DNA from: Coix lacryma-jobi var. lacryma-jobi
Lineage: Eukaryota; Streptophyta; Magnoliopsida; Poales; Poaceae
Reading direction: 5' to 3'
DNA: 64,000 bases
Assembly (NCBI GenBank): GCA_009763385.1
Contig: CM019831.1
Coordinates: forward strand, 17,138,080-17,202,079
In this document: positions 21,619 through 33,349 of the stretch, in pieces
How positions within the stretch are numbered: the first letter of the stretch is position 1
Layout of the letters: the number at the start of each line of letters is the position of its first letter
Translations under genes and position numbers: made by a program
The notes under the pieces: model-generated
The model's input: the letters and a program-made list of their open reading frames with translations, nothing else
The model's database searches: none
Told to the model about the DNA's origin: nothing

Positions 21619-21759
21619 GTGAGCTACTCCTCTGAGATCATGACTCGAACCTAACCACAAATCGGTGAAGAACGGGCAAAACGAGATCCAAAACAAAATC
21701 CGCCCGATCTATGTGCTCGTGAGGAATTGGAGAAAATCCTTCGGTGGAAAGGTGTCTCT
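21619..21759. other. Segment X, left piece (target of element E)
   Basis: This 141-bp unassigned sequence ends with TCTCT, the target duplication of element E. Its continuation is at 41745. Confidence 0.5.
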
Positions 21760-23215
21760 TGTTGACACTTGATAGGGCAAACAGATAAATCCGCAAGCGC
21801 ACAGATGTCAATTGTAGCTTTCACCCAGGAGTATTCCAAGGTATCGAATTTCCACGAGGAACGTGAAGTGATCTAGTGAAGAACTAAGACTATCCAAGGG
21901 TGGATCAAAGGTAGGGGATAAACGATAGAGAGGATAGGTGTGATCTCCTCTACTAAGGCAAGATTAAGAATACTTTACTATAGCTTTACTATGGGGCGTA
22001 CCCGCCCTGAACTCACCAAAAGGTTGATTAGGCACAAAGCACAACGAGACCTACGATTTAATAACTAAGCCCAACGTGGGGGAATACATAGGCAGACGGG
22101 GCTATCACCACCTGTCGCTACCCCAGCTATCCAGAGGCTTAGCCGCAATCACAGGTCAGATATAAACTAAGCACCATGCTTACTCTATAAACTTACTACT
22201 CTAATCACTCAAGACAATTAGAGCACCCTAATCAGGCAGTGAACAAGTAAAGAGCAATAATGTAATACCTAAGTAATGCAATAGTAGAACAAAGTACCAC
22301 ACTAGAAGAAGAAGGCAGACTTCACTTGAAGTAGACTCCGCCGATTACAAGAGGAAGGTCGTCGATAGGCCTGGCTCCTCCAGCTTCTCCTCACTCTCTT
22401 CTACTCTTCTACTTCTCACTAGGAGACTAGAACTACTACTCTCATAATGGAAGAGAAATGAAACAACACTCTTGTGGTGTGTGTGGTGTGTGAGGTGTGT
22501 GTTACAAGTGAGGGAGAGGGGGTCTATTTATAGGCTAAGGTGGAGTAGGGGCTACTCCATTGCCATGTCATCAATCCATGTGACCTTCCTTCTCCTCCCT
22601 TGGATGAAACCGTCATTGTAACTGCCTTAAACCAACGCTCAGGATGAAACAACTTGTCCTTCTTGCAAACTGAGTGAAGGGGAGTCGGTTTGGCGCGTGG
22701 GGGTTGGCAGCCGCCATTGGGGGGGTGGCGGCCGCCACTCCACTTTGGAGTGGGCCCTTCCCCTTTGGTGTGGGGCCTCTTGGGGTGTATTAGAGTGTGG
22801 GTATGAAGCCCTTTGTCCGTTTGATCATCGAAATGTGCTGGGTGAACCACAATCCATGTGATGCTAATTTTTGTCCACTGATTCTTGCACTGACTTGGAA
22901 TCAAGGGTGGAGAAGGCTTGGGGATGTGTTTCTTGGCCTCTCCCACGGATTGGTGAGGTGTCACCTAAGGTGACATGGCGGGAGCCATGCATAGGTGGCG
23001 GGCGCCACCCCCATGTGGGCCAGAGTGGCCCACCTTGCTCCATTTTGCTCTCTAGTGCTTAATTTTTGATATTTTTGTATAGTTTTCCTGCATGAGCAAA
23101 TATTTCCAAGTACAAGTGGAACTAGGTCAATTATAAACATAAATCACTACTTGTGGTATGGTTTACCTCTCTTTTTGATGGAATGTTGATGGTCAAAATT
23201 AATACTTAAGGACCA
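21760..23215 (-). repeat. 3' LTR of element E
   Basis: It matches 40281-41738 with scattered substitutions. On the plus strand it starts TGTTGACAC. Its other end stops matching after GGACCA, where the partner has TCAACA and this copy has CTGATG. A TATA box (TATAAATA on minus) lies at 22525-22532. Confidence 0.85.
22525..22532 (-). promoter_or_regulatory. TATA box in the 3' LTR of element E
   Basis: TATAAATA on the minus strand, repeated at the same place in the other LTR (41049-41056). Confidence 0.55.
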
Positions 23216-25123
23216 CTGATGCGGGTTTAGCATGAAGATAGATCAGGCATTGCTTCAATGTAATATCCTGCAAAGACTTATATACAAACCACTACTACAT
23301 ATAGAAATGAGTAGAGTTAGAAATTCATCATTAGTCTTAGCCATATGGGGCTTATAGCTTTTCACCTTGAAATATGCAAGAGCAAGACAGAGCAGTAGGT
23401 AGAAACTTTATAACTTGCTTTGGTCAAGTCAAGATAATATCTGGAGGTTTTTAAATTTTTGAAAAGAAAACTTGCTTAACTTCTTCAAATGGCACACTCA
23501 ATTGCTCAGTGGTGTTTAATAAACCTCACTAAGGCCAACAGAGATAGCCTTTTCACCTATATCTAAAAGGTCTTATGTGGAGCTCATAGGTGAGGAAAAG
23601 ATAAGCAAACTTAAATTGAATATATTGTTGAGCTAGACACTCAGATCACAAGGAGCAACAAGTCATGCAAAATGATCAAGATGCGCAAGTGTGGCTAAAT
23701 GGTGGAAAAGATATGGTGGAAGATATGTGGAACTCCTTGAGACTTCCTCTTGCTTCTTTTGGAGAGAGAGTATGGCTACCAGTTTTTTTTGCGAAGGACC
23801 AAAATGTGTCCTCACATTTTCTATCATGGGACAAATTGTTTTTTTTCATCAGAGCACTTGCTCTCTTTTTTTTCTTCTTTTTTTTTCTTTTTTTTGGTAG
23901 CTCATACCCTTCTCTTCAGAAGACTATATGGAGGATAAAGATGAATGTCTCAAAAGATAAGGAGTATGGGGTATGGAAATGGTGGATGCTTACTTCTAGT
24001 GTAGAAGTAGCAAAAAATGGATAGGAACGGAATAAATGTGGTGGTTGCATACTTCCAGAGTGGAGAGTAAGCAAATATATGGTGGGTGTACGTGATCTTG
24101 ATCAAAAGGCATGACAAGTTTCTCTACTCAGATCGATAAGGCCTAACAAAGCTCAAAACAATCAAGCATCTTTTTGGTGGGGTTTCCTATCTAAGGGATG
24201 TGTATATATGGCTGCTGGTAGGAATTTAACACCATTGAGGAACTTTTGGCAAGTGTTTTTGAGATTTGCAAAATAAAACTCCAGATTTTGTCCTAACCAT
24301 TCCTCAGACAAGTTAAAAGAATTACTCTAACCTTACTACATCTAATCTCACAAAAGCATAAACTTGGTTATAGCATGTGCAACCCACAAAAGCTTTAACT
24401 TAAGATGAAATCTAATTCTAACTCAAAACCATAGCAGCAAAGATTTATATAACAAGCTTTTGCATAACATCACATAGCAATGATTCATCATTTCCATCAA
24501 AGCTTAATCATGGTGTGATCATTTAAGCAGGTTTACAGACAATACTTTTCATATCAGATTTAGTATAGCAAATGTTGTATATATGATATCTAGCAAACCT
24601 TATCAACACATTGATATGAAAGCATAAATAACAGTTTATCATCAAAATGTAATGTGAAGATAGAAAAGTAAAGAGGATGGGACAATGACATACCTGGAAT
24701 GGGGGAGGCACTCCCCCAAGCTGGCCTTTTGCTCGGAGTTGGAATCTTCTTCTCGAATGGGTCTTCTTTTCTTCTTTACTTATTTATTACTACTAAGATG
24801 CATGACTACTAAGATGCAAGATTATTTTTTTTGTTTTTTTAACCTATTCTAGATGCATAGTACTTTTATGAGCACCCTTTTTTTATTGAATTGTAAACAT
24901 GCAGCCTATCAACTAAAGATGCAGAATTTGAAAGGGAAATATGCAGGTGCAACCTATACTAAGTGTATTAAAGCATTTAAATCATACCTCCTTGCAGTGA
25001 CGAGGTTTAGCAGTCTCCATGGTTGCTTGAACAGGGGTTGGATTGCCCAACGCACACATTAGTTCTTTCATTATCTGTGCTTATTTAAAGACACTAACAA
25101 GTGAAAGCAACAGGGTTCTACTA
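23216..25123 (-). other. Internal non-coding region of element E, 3' side
   Basis: No supported ORF. It is AT-rich with a T-rich run at 23826-23898 and a perfect 7-bp inverted repeat GGGGGAG/CTCCCCC with a 3-base loop at 24701-24717. Its last five bases TACTA (25119-25123) are the target duplication of element F. Confidence 0.6.
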
Positions 25124-28100
25124 TGTCACACCCCAATTTTAAGGATAAAACTGAGGCGGAATACTCATGTGTGCCCAGGAAACAATCACACACATAAGTA
25201 GACAAATTACAAGAGTAGCATCATCACATTGTTTATTACATCGCGATAGTACTCAAAACAAAGTCTTACACCATACTGAAACACAGATCGCTGAACTGGT
25301 ACACAAACTAAACCACAGGGAAACGTCGACTGGGGGAGCAGCTAGCCTAGAAGTCTTCAGGAAAGTCGCCAACTGCACCTTCATCTGTTACCCATCCGGG
25401 ATTTTGCCCAAAAAGAAGATAAACAACAAGCGTAAGTACTCCACGTACTTAGCAAGCTAACATAGGGTTCATGAGGCTCAAAAAGGCAGACGCTGTCTGA
25501 CTGCAGTAGCTTTTAAGTTGGCAAAGTTTTAACATTAAGGTAAACGAATATTGTGCTTAACCCTTAACCCATGATCCATTTGTCCAACAAAGGTAAGATA
25601 TGACATCATAATGTACCAACAACATAAAGTAACAATTGTTAAGTTTCATAGTTCCGCTAGTTTTCCGGGCCGCTCGTGACCGTGAGCACGGCTGTTATAA
25701 CAGTTTTACACTCTGCAGAGGTGGTGCATCTTTACCCACAAGCCGTGTTACCCTTGTGCCCGAGGCGGCCAACCTCTTGATCCACTTCCGAGGTAGATCG
25801 GCAGGGCACACTATGAAGCCTTTCGCTGGTTCGTCTAACTGGTCAGGGCCGCTAGGTTTCCTTGGCAGGCAGATGTAGCAACCCCCCTTTTCTATGGCAC
25901 AAGGCCATCGCAGCTACACACATAGAAACAGGAGCAGCCCTACACCCAAAGTGGCAAGCCCCTTTTGCGCCCTTTCGGGTCACCGCTGCCATATTGGACA
26001 AGGTCCAGTTTACTGAGCTAAAACCAGAGCCATATAGCACTCATGGTAGCACTGTCAATCCCAGCTTTTGCTAACAGCAAGTTTTATTAACCGTTTAACA
26101 ACGTATCATCATGAGAAACAAATTCATCATTGGACTGGATCAATTATAAGTCAGTTTAGCACTAGCAAAGCTACCCACATGCATATATCCCACGGGAACA
26201 AAAACATCACCGATCAAAAACTAAGTGGGTTTTCTAAGGTTGCTCAGTTGGACACATGCATAAATGAGTGATTAAAGTAAAGTGTATAGGTAAACAAGGA
26301 GATCCCATGCTAACTTGCCTTGGTTGTCGAAAGGTTGATCCTCCGGCTGATCACTGAACGTGGGGTCCTGGTCGTACCACACTGACTCACCGTCTACTCG
26401 ATCACAACATCACCACGCATTCCAGGTGCAACCATACACGATGCAAACAAGGCTATTATTAGAACAATACACCAAACAGTAATAAACTGAAATAAAACTT
26501 TGATAAAACTGAAGTACGCATCTCTACGATCACAACAAGCTTTGGTTCATCGAAAACGGAGCTACGGCGTGAAAGTTACGATCGAAACGGTAAATATAAA
26601 GCCCTAAACAAGATTAACTAGGACCCTAAAGCTAGACTGCCCAAAACAGGCTAACAGGGGTATAAACGGGTAGAGCACTAAATTACGAAGCTAACGCAAT
26701 TTGAACGGGTCAAATCGGAGCTAAAACGTGAATTTTATAAGCAAAACAATGTAGTGGCATTTCTGTAAATAGACTGAATTGCAATAGAATTTAAATCAGA
26801 AATTAAATTGAATTTAAAACAAATCCAGCCGGCGGCTGGACTGCGCCTCATTATCACCGAAACACAGGGGCCTGGTTACAAGTTTTATAAGGCACAGGGA
26901 ATAGTGGAAAAGGAAGTGCGGGTTGATTCCTGTTTTCCTCGGGGTCTCTTTAACAAAACCTCCCCCGAAGGGGTACAGGCTACGCACGTCCGTCGGATCG
27001 CCGACCGATGGCGAGGATTAGCTCAAGGGGCGCGCACGTGCGGGGTGAACCGACAGCGTGCACCGGCCGCGGCGTCGCGGCGCTCGGCGCGACGTCGCGC
27101 GCGGTCCCGCCATGGCCGACGCGCGGAGGCTCGCGGACGTGGGCGCAGGGGGCACCCCGAGCCATACCAAGGGCATGGAGGAAAAACGGAGCACCAGGGG
27201 GGGTTCTCACCGCGGTAAAAAGGACGGCGGGGAGATGCTGACGGCGGCGGACGGAGGAGACCGAAACTCGGCGGCCGGCGAGGATCTGCTCAAGGGAGAC
27301 GGCGGCGGTTAGGGCCAAGCCAGGCGAAAGAGGGGGAGGGAGATGGATCGGCAACTTCACCGAGGCGCGGCGAAGCTCGAGGGAGGTCGCAGACGGCCGA
27401 AGCGGTGCCGAAGCAACGGACCGACGGCGGCGGCGGCAATGGCAGCGGGGAAACTCCGCACGGATGCTCGGGAGCTCGGTTGTGCGTCGCTGCGGGAGTG
27501 GGAGAGGGGAAAGAAGGAGCGGGGTGCGGCCGCATCTACTAAATGCACGAGGGCAAGAGCGAGGTCGTGGGAGCGGGCGCCGCACGACGCGCGGACGACG
27601 CGGAGCGCGGCGGTTGCGCTCGGGACGGCGCGCGAGGAGGGGAAGAAGGAGACTGACACGCGGGCCCTGGATGTCAGCGAGAGAAGGGAGGGAGACGCAG
27701 CGGCGCTGCAGCTGCGCTGAGCTGGGCCGGCCTGCGGGCCGAGCGGGCGAAGGAAAAAAGGAGAGGGGGCCGGCCCGACGGGAAAGGAGAAGGGGGGGAG
27801 GGAAAAGGCCCAGCGGCGGGAAGAGAAGGAGGGGAAAGGCGCCGGCGGGCTGGGCTGCCCGGGCGGTTGGGCCGAAAACAAGGGAAGGAGAGAGAGGGAG
27901 AGGAATAAATCCTTTTCATTTTATTTTCAAAGCAATTCAAGTCATTTCCAAAAGAGTTTGAATTCAAAACAAATTTTGGCAAAAACCAGTCACTCCAATA
28001 AATCCAGTGCATCAGCATGAATGCATAAACATGTTGCCACCATTATTTTAATTCAACAAAAATTTATTTAACCCTAAGTTAAATGCTCACAAATTCATTA

Positions 28101-28151
28101 TTAAAAACATTTTCACCTATTTTGTTTTGGAGAAATTTTTAGGGTGTTACA
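25124..28151 (-). repeat. 3' LTR of element F (3028 bp)
   Basis: On the plus strand it runs from TGTCACACCCC to GGGTGTTACA. It contains an AT-rich half and a 1-kb GC-rich, CpG-dense block (about 26930-27880) in which long overlapping frames appear on both strands. None of those frames has coding support, and the same block is in the partner LTR. Confidence 0.95.
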
Positions 28152-28172
28152 ACTCTACCCCCCTTAAGATGA
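28152..28172 (-). other. Polypurine tract of element F
   Basis: On the minus strand the bases just before the 3' LTR read AAGGGGGGTAGAGTT. This is a typical plus-strand primer site. Confidence 0.7.
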
Positions 28173-28199
28173 ATCTCGTCCTCGAGATTTGACTGGAGC

Positions 28200-31100
28200 T
28201 TACTCAAACAACTGGGGATAAGACTTCTGAAGATCTTCTTCTCTTTCCCAGGTAGCCTCTTCTTCTGTATACCGGTTCCACTGAACCTTGCACATCTTGA
28301 TAACTCGGCTCCTGGTAACTCTTTCTGCTGTTTCCAAGATCTTGACAGGGTACTCTTCATAAGTAAGGTCTTCACCTATCTTGATCTCTTCCAGAGAAAC
28401 TTGCTCTTCAGGCCTCCTCAAGCATTTCTTTAGCTGAGAAACATGGAACACATCATGCACACCTGACAGCCTCTCAGGTAACTCGAGTTGATAGGCCACT
28501 TCTCCACGTCTGGCTAAGATTCGGAAAGGACCTATGTATCTGGGTGCCAACTTTCCCTTCATGTTGAACCTCTTTACGCTTCTCATGGGTGACACTTTCA
28601 AATACACATAGTCTCCCACTTTGAAAACTAAATCCCTCCTGCGAGTATCTGCATAACTCTTCTGTCGGGATTGAGCTACCCTTAGGTTATCTCGGATCAT
28701 CCTTACTTGTTCTTCAGCATTCCTAAGGACATCCGGTCCGAACACTTGAGTTTCTCCTGTCTGATTCCAGAACAAAGGAGTTCTACACTTTCGCCCATAC
28801 AAAGCTTCGAAAGGAGCCATTTTCAGACTCTTCTGGTGACTGTTGTTGTATGAGAATTCAGCATATGGCAGGCTTTTATCCCAACTAGTCCCATGCTGAA
28901 GGGCACATGCTCTCAACATGTCCTCCAAGATCTGGTTTATCCTTTCAGTCTGCCCATCTGTCTGTGGGTGATATGCAGAACTGAAAGTCAGCTCAGTTCC
29001 CAAGGATTGATGTACTTGATACCAAAAGTGAGAAGTGAACTGTGTCCCTCTGTCAGACACTATTTTCTTTGGAACACCATGCAGAGACACAATCCTCTCC
29101 ATGTACAGTTCTGCTAACCTTGCCCCAGAATAAGTGGTCTTAACTGGTAGGAAGTGAGCGACCTTAGTGAGACGGTCGACTATTACCCATATAGAGTCAT
29201 AGCCTCTTTGTGTACGGGGTAATCCAGTGATAAAGTCCATTCCCACTTCTTCCCATTTCCACTCGGGTATCTGCATAGGCTGTAACAGTCCTGCTGGCCT
29301 TTGATGTTCAGCTTTGACCTTCTGACAGGTGTCACATAGAGCCACATATTCTGCTACATCTCGTTTCATACCATACCACCAGTATTTTTCTTTCAGGTCC
29401 AAGTACATTTTGGTGCTACCGGGGTGAATGGAATAGGCAGATTCGTGTGCATCCCGCAAAATGGCATCACGGATAGCTTTCACATCGGGCACACAAATCC
29501 TCTTTCCAAACCAAAGAGTCCCATTATCATCCATCCGGAATCCTGGTGCCTTTCCAAGCACTATGTTTTCTGCTATCTCTTTCAACTTCTCATCTTTCAA
29601 CTGACCCTCACGGATTTCTTTCTCCAAGGTAGGTTCAACTGACATTTCCACCACATTGTTGGCAAAACATAGATTAAGGTATGCCATTTCAGCTCTCAAC
29701 TCTGCTGACATGCGTTCCACTTGCAGACCGTTTGCGTAAGTTTTTCTACTCAAGGCATCGGCCACGACATTGGCCTTTCCCGGGTGATAATGCACCTCTA
29801 GGTCATAGTCTTTGATCAGTTCTAGCCAACGGCGTTGCCTCAAGTTCAGATCTGACTGGGTGAATATATACTTCAGACTTTTATGATCCGTATACACGTC
29901 ACACTTATGCCCAACCAGATAATGTCTCCATATCTTCAGAGCATGGACCACAGCTGCTAACTCCAAATCATGAGTTGGATAGTTCACCTCGTGTTTCCTC
30001 AGTTGTCTAGATGCGTAGGCCACTACTCTTCCTTCTTGCATTAGAACACATCCAAGTCCCAGACGAGATGCATCGCAATAGATGGAGAAGCTTTTATTCA
30101 AGTCTGGCAGAACTAGGACTGGTGCTGAGGTCAATCTCTTCTTAAACTCTTCAAAGTTTGCTTGGCATTTATCAGACCACACAAACTTAGCGTTCTTCTC
30201 TAACAAGGCAGTCATAGGCTTTGCGAGCTTGGAGAATCCTTCAATGAACCTTCTATAATACCCGGCCAAACCCAGGAAACTTCGGATTTCACTGGCATTA
30301 GTTGGCGGATTCCAATCCAACACATCTTGCACCTTGCTAGGATCAACGGATATACCTCCGTTAGAGACAACATGCCCTAAGAAAGAGACTTCTTTCAGCC
30401 AAAATTCACACTTGCTCCTCTTGGCATAGAGCTGATGCTCTCTTAACTTCTGCAGAACCATCCTCAGATGTTCCGCGTGTTCCTCCTCTGTTTTAGAGAA
30501 CACTAGAATGTCATCTATGAACACCACCACAAACTTATCTAGGTATTCCATGAACACTTTATTCATCAGATACATGAAGTAGGCTGGGGCATTGGTCAGA
30601 CCAAAAGACATCACTGTATACTCATACAGTCCATACCGCGTGGTGAAGGCGGTCTTAGGAATGTCTGAGTTCCGGATTTTCAACTGGTGATACCCAGATC
30701 GGAGATCTATTTTAGAGAACACACATGCTCCTCTAAGTTGGTCAAATAGATCGTCTATCCGGGGTAGAGGGTATTTGTTTTTAATGGTAACCTCATTTAA
30801 AGACCTATAATCCACACACATCCTCTGGCTACCATCTTTCTTATCCACAAAGATCACTGGTGCTCCCCAAGGAGAAGCACTAGGACGTATATACCCTTTC
30901 TCTAACAACTCCTTAAGCTGTTTCTTAAGTTCTTCTAATTCATTTACCCCCATTCTATATGGTCTTTTTGATATTGGTGCAGTTCCAGGCAGTAATTCAA
31001 TAATGAACTCAACATCGCGATCAGGTGGCATACCTGGCAGATCATCCGGAAAGACATCAGGGAACTCGTCCACCACCCGATCTTGCTCTGCACCACTAGC

Positions 31101-32678
31101 ATCCATCTGGTTGACCGTGGCAGTTGGCTGCTCTTTTAACACCACTTGCACACAGATTCTGTCTCCCTTAGGTGTAGTTACAACAACTGACCTTTCTTGA
31201 CACTGATTGACAGCCCCATGTTGCTTCATCCAGTCCATACCCAAGATGAGATCTATACCTGCTGTTCTTAGCACTATAGGCTTTACTTTAAAGTCTACCC
31301 CCCTTAGGCTGACACTAGAGGTGGGGCTCCAAAAACTTGCAGGCATACTACCCCCTGGTGAGTTTACTATGATTGTTTCTTTCATGGCACATAAAGGCAC
31401 ACCATGCATTCTAACAAACGACTGTGAAATGAAAGAATGCGAAGCACCAGAATCAAAAAGTATGGTTGCTGGGATTGAGTTGATGCTGAACGTACCCATC
31501 ATAACATCCGGTGCATCCAGAGCAGTATCGGCAGCTACATGATTCACCCGTCCAGTGTGAGGTGGGCGAGCATTCTGCTTCTGAGCTCCTGCCTGGTTCT
31601 GTGGGGCCTGGGGATTCTGCTTCTTGGGGCACTGGTGAGCGTAGTGTCCTGACTCCCCGCAACGGTAACATGCGTTGGGGTTCTGCTGAGCTGCATTCTT
31701 CATGGGAGCGGAGTTGGGTGCTCCCTGGCGTGATGCTTGGCTGCTCTGCTGTTGCTGGTACCTCTGACCTCCTGGCTGCTGCTGGTAGCGCTGACCACCT
31801 GACTGCTGCTGGTGTGGAAGGCGCTGTTGGTTCTGGTTGCCCTGGGGGTACTGTCCTCTGTTCCACTGGTTGCCTTGACTCCTCTGGGGGTAACCTTGCT
31901 GTGGGATGATTCGGGGACGAGTGTTGCTCCCCGATGACTGGCCTTGGAAGCTTCTTTTCTTTGCCTCCATTTCCTTCCTCTTGTTGTCAATAACTATCGC
32001 CCTATTGACCAGGGCCTGATAGTTCGGGTAGGTGTTGGACATCAACTGGAGTTGCAACCCATCATACAGACCATTCAAGAAACGGCGCTGTTTGTCCTTG
32101 TCGTTAGCCACATCCTGAGGGGCATAACGCGATAGCTGTGCAAACTTGTCGCGATACTGCGCCACTGACATGGACCCTTGCTTCAGAGAGCGGAACTCCT
32201 CTTGCTTCAGTTCCACGAGACCATCTGGGATGTGATAGGATCGGAAGTTCTCCTTGAACTCCTGCCATGTAACAATGGGGGCATCTTGGGGACGGCCAAA
32301 CATGAACGCATCCCACCAGTCCTGTGCAGCTCCCTGCAGTTGCCCAGAAGCGTAGAGCACCTTCTCATAATCGGTGCACTGGGCGATGTTCAGCTGTTTT
32401 TCCACTGCACGGAGCCAGTCATCCGCCTCCAGTGGTTCAGAGGCGTGAGAGAACACTGGTGGATGGCCCTTCAGGAATTCTCCTCGACGGTCCCTGACTT
32501 GAAGAGGTTGAGGTGCGGCAGCGGGCGCCTGATCCAGGCGGTTCATCATGGCGTGCATCAGTTGATTCTGCGTGGCCATCAACTGCTCGATGGTCACTGG
32601 CGGCGGTGGCGGTGGCGGGTCCATAGGAGCACCACGCCCACGGCCACGGCCTCTCCCGCGTCCACCCCTTGCTGCCAT
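28200..32678 (-). CDS. gag-pol: Tekay-type gag-pol polyprotein with chromodomain, intact
   Basis: The single frame has 1492 codons, starting at an ATG followed by an Arg/Gly-rich leader, with no stop or shift. Gag occupies roughly residues 60-240, and a CX2CX4HX4C zinc knuckle is at 337-350. The protease active site is DSGA at 409. Reverse transcriptase covers about 590-770 with FIDD at 720-723. RNase H is about 863-980 with Asp 869. Integrase has HHCC residues His 1078, His 1085, Cys 1115 and Cys 1118, and Asp 1148, Asp 1209, Glu 1245 with DX35E spacing. A chromodomain closes the protein at about 1436-1490. In chromoviruses this domain steers insertion to heterochromatin. Gag and pol share one frame, as is usual for this lineage. 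It lies 670 bp downstream of the extra ORF. Confidence 0.97.
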   Translation of the reverse strand: MAARGGRGRGRGRGRGAPMDPPPPPPPVTIEQLMATQNQLMHAMMNRLDQAPAAAPQPLQVRDRRGEFLKGHPPVFSHASEPLEADDWLRAVEKQLNIAQCTDYEKVLYASGQLQGAAQDWWDAFMFGRPQDAPIVTWQEFKENFRSYHIPDGLVELKQEEFRSLKQGSMSVAQYRDKFAQLSRYAPQDVANDKDKQRRFLNGLYDGLQLQLMSNTYPNYQALVNRAIVIDNKRKEMEAKKRSFQGQSSGSNTRPRIIPQQGYPQRSQGNQWNRGQYPQGNQNQQRLPHQQQSGGQRYQQQPGGQRYQQQQSSQASRQGAPNSAPMKNAAQQNPNACYRCGESGHYAHQCPKKQNPQAPQNQAGAQKQNARPPHTGRVNHVAADTALDAPDVMMGTFSINSIPATILFDSGASHSFISQSFVRMHGVPLCAMKETIIVNSPGGSMPASFWSPTSSVSLRGVDFKVKPIVLRTAGIDLILGMDWMKQHGAVNQCQERSVVVTTPKGDRICVQVVLKEQPTATVNQMDASGAEQDRVVDEFPDVFPDDLPGMPPDRDVEFIIELLPGTAPISKRPYRMGVNELEELKKQLKELLEKGYIRPSASPWGAPVIFVDKKDGSQRMCVDYRSLNEVTIKNKYPLPRIDDLFDQLRGACVFSKIDLRSGYHQLKIRNSDIPKTAFTTRYGLYEYTVMSFGLTNAPAYFMYLMNKVFMEYLDKFVVVFIDDILVFSKTEEEHAEHLRMVLQKLREHQLYAKRSKCEFWLKEVSFLGHVVSNGGISVDPSKVQDVLDWNPPTNASEIRSFLGLAGYYRRFIEGFSKLAKPMTALLEKNAKFVWSDKCQANFEEFKKRLTSAPVLVLPDLNKSFSIYCDASRLGLGCVLMQEGRVVAYASRQLRKHEVNYPTHDLELAAVVHALKIWRHYLVGHKCDVYTDHKSLKYIFTQSDLNLRQRRWLELIKDYDLEVHYHPGKANVVADALSRKTYANGLQVERMSAELRAEMAYLNLCFANNVVEMSVEPTLEKEIREGQLKDEKLKEIAENIVLGKAPGFRMDDNGTLWFGKRICVPDVKAIRDAILRDAHESAYSIHPGSTKMYLDLKEKYWWYGMKRDVAEYVALCDTCQKVKAEHQRPAGLLQPMQIPEWKWEEVGMDFITGLPRTQRGYDSIWVIVDRLTKVAHFLPVKTTYSGARLAELYMERIVSLHGVPKKIVSDRGTQFTSHFWYQVHQSLGTELTFSSAYHPQTDGQTERINQILEDMLRACALQHGTSWDKSLPYAEFSYNNSHQKSLKMAPFEALYGRKCRTPLFWNQTGETQVFGPDVLRNAEEQVRMIRDNLRVAQSRQKSYADTRRRDLVFKVGDYVYLKVSPMRSVKRFNMKGKLAPRYIGPFRILARRGEVAYQLELPERLSGVHDVFHVSQLKKCLRRPEEQVSLEEIKIGEDLTYEEYPVKILETAERVTRSRVIKMCKVQWNRYTEEEATWEREEDLQKSYPQLFE

Positions 32679-33349
32679 CTGCTCACCAACAAATGCGCAA
32701 GAGTTAGACCTTTATATCCAACATAGAAAGTATATATGACCTAAATGAACATTGCTGAAATTTTCGGTGCACAATCTTGTCAACAGCAGCACACCAAAAC
32801 GACCATAACTCGAGCTACAGAAATCCAACGGGGATGAACCAGACATCGTTGGAAAGTTTAAGAAACCAGCTACAACTTTCATATAGAACACTTCTTCAGA
32901 TTCGGCCAGATTCTGGGCCGAAAACAGCATTGAACAGAACCTGTTCTGGGCGACAGACTGCGTAGAAACATCGACTTTAAACAGGCATATCTCCCAGATC
33001 CGAACAGATAAAGACTTGGTTCCAGATTTGTTTGAAAGGTACATCAGTCTAGATACTCCCACAAAAATTTCACAATTTTTGGGGTCACGGATTAAGAGAT
33101 ACACAGATTTAAACATAGGCTGCTCCAGAAAACAGCAACACAGACAAAGGAGGTAAGCAACTTTATATGCCACAAGAAGGTGTTTAACTTGGAGAAGCAC
33201 GGACATAACCCATACTTCACATCACACAGACAAAGATCCAAACAAACATAGTTCACTAACATAAGTAACACAAACACCACAGGTTCACATAACACAAACT
33301 GAATTTAAAACAACGTGTCTAAACGAGATAACTGATCCTGGTAGGCAAG
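32679..33349 (-). other. Leader between the extra ORF and gag in element F
   Basis: About 670 bp with no supported ORF. It would be untranslated leader or intron-like sequence between the two coding regions. Confidence 0.5.

Noticed and set aside
26808..27961. Several frames of 100-200 codons on both strands (and the duplicate set at 36261-37412)
   Set aside because: They overlap each other in a GC-rich LTR block, are Arg/Pro/Ala-rich and occur identically in both LTRs of element F. They reflect composition.
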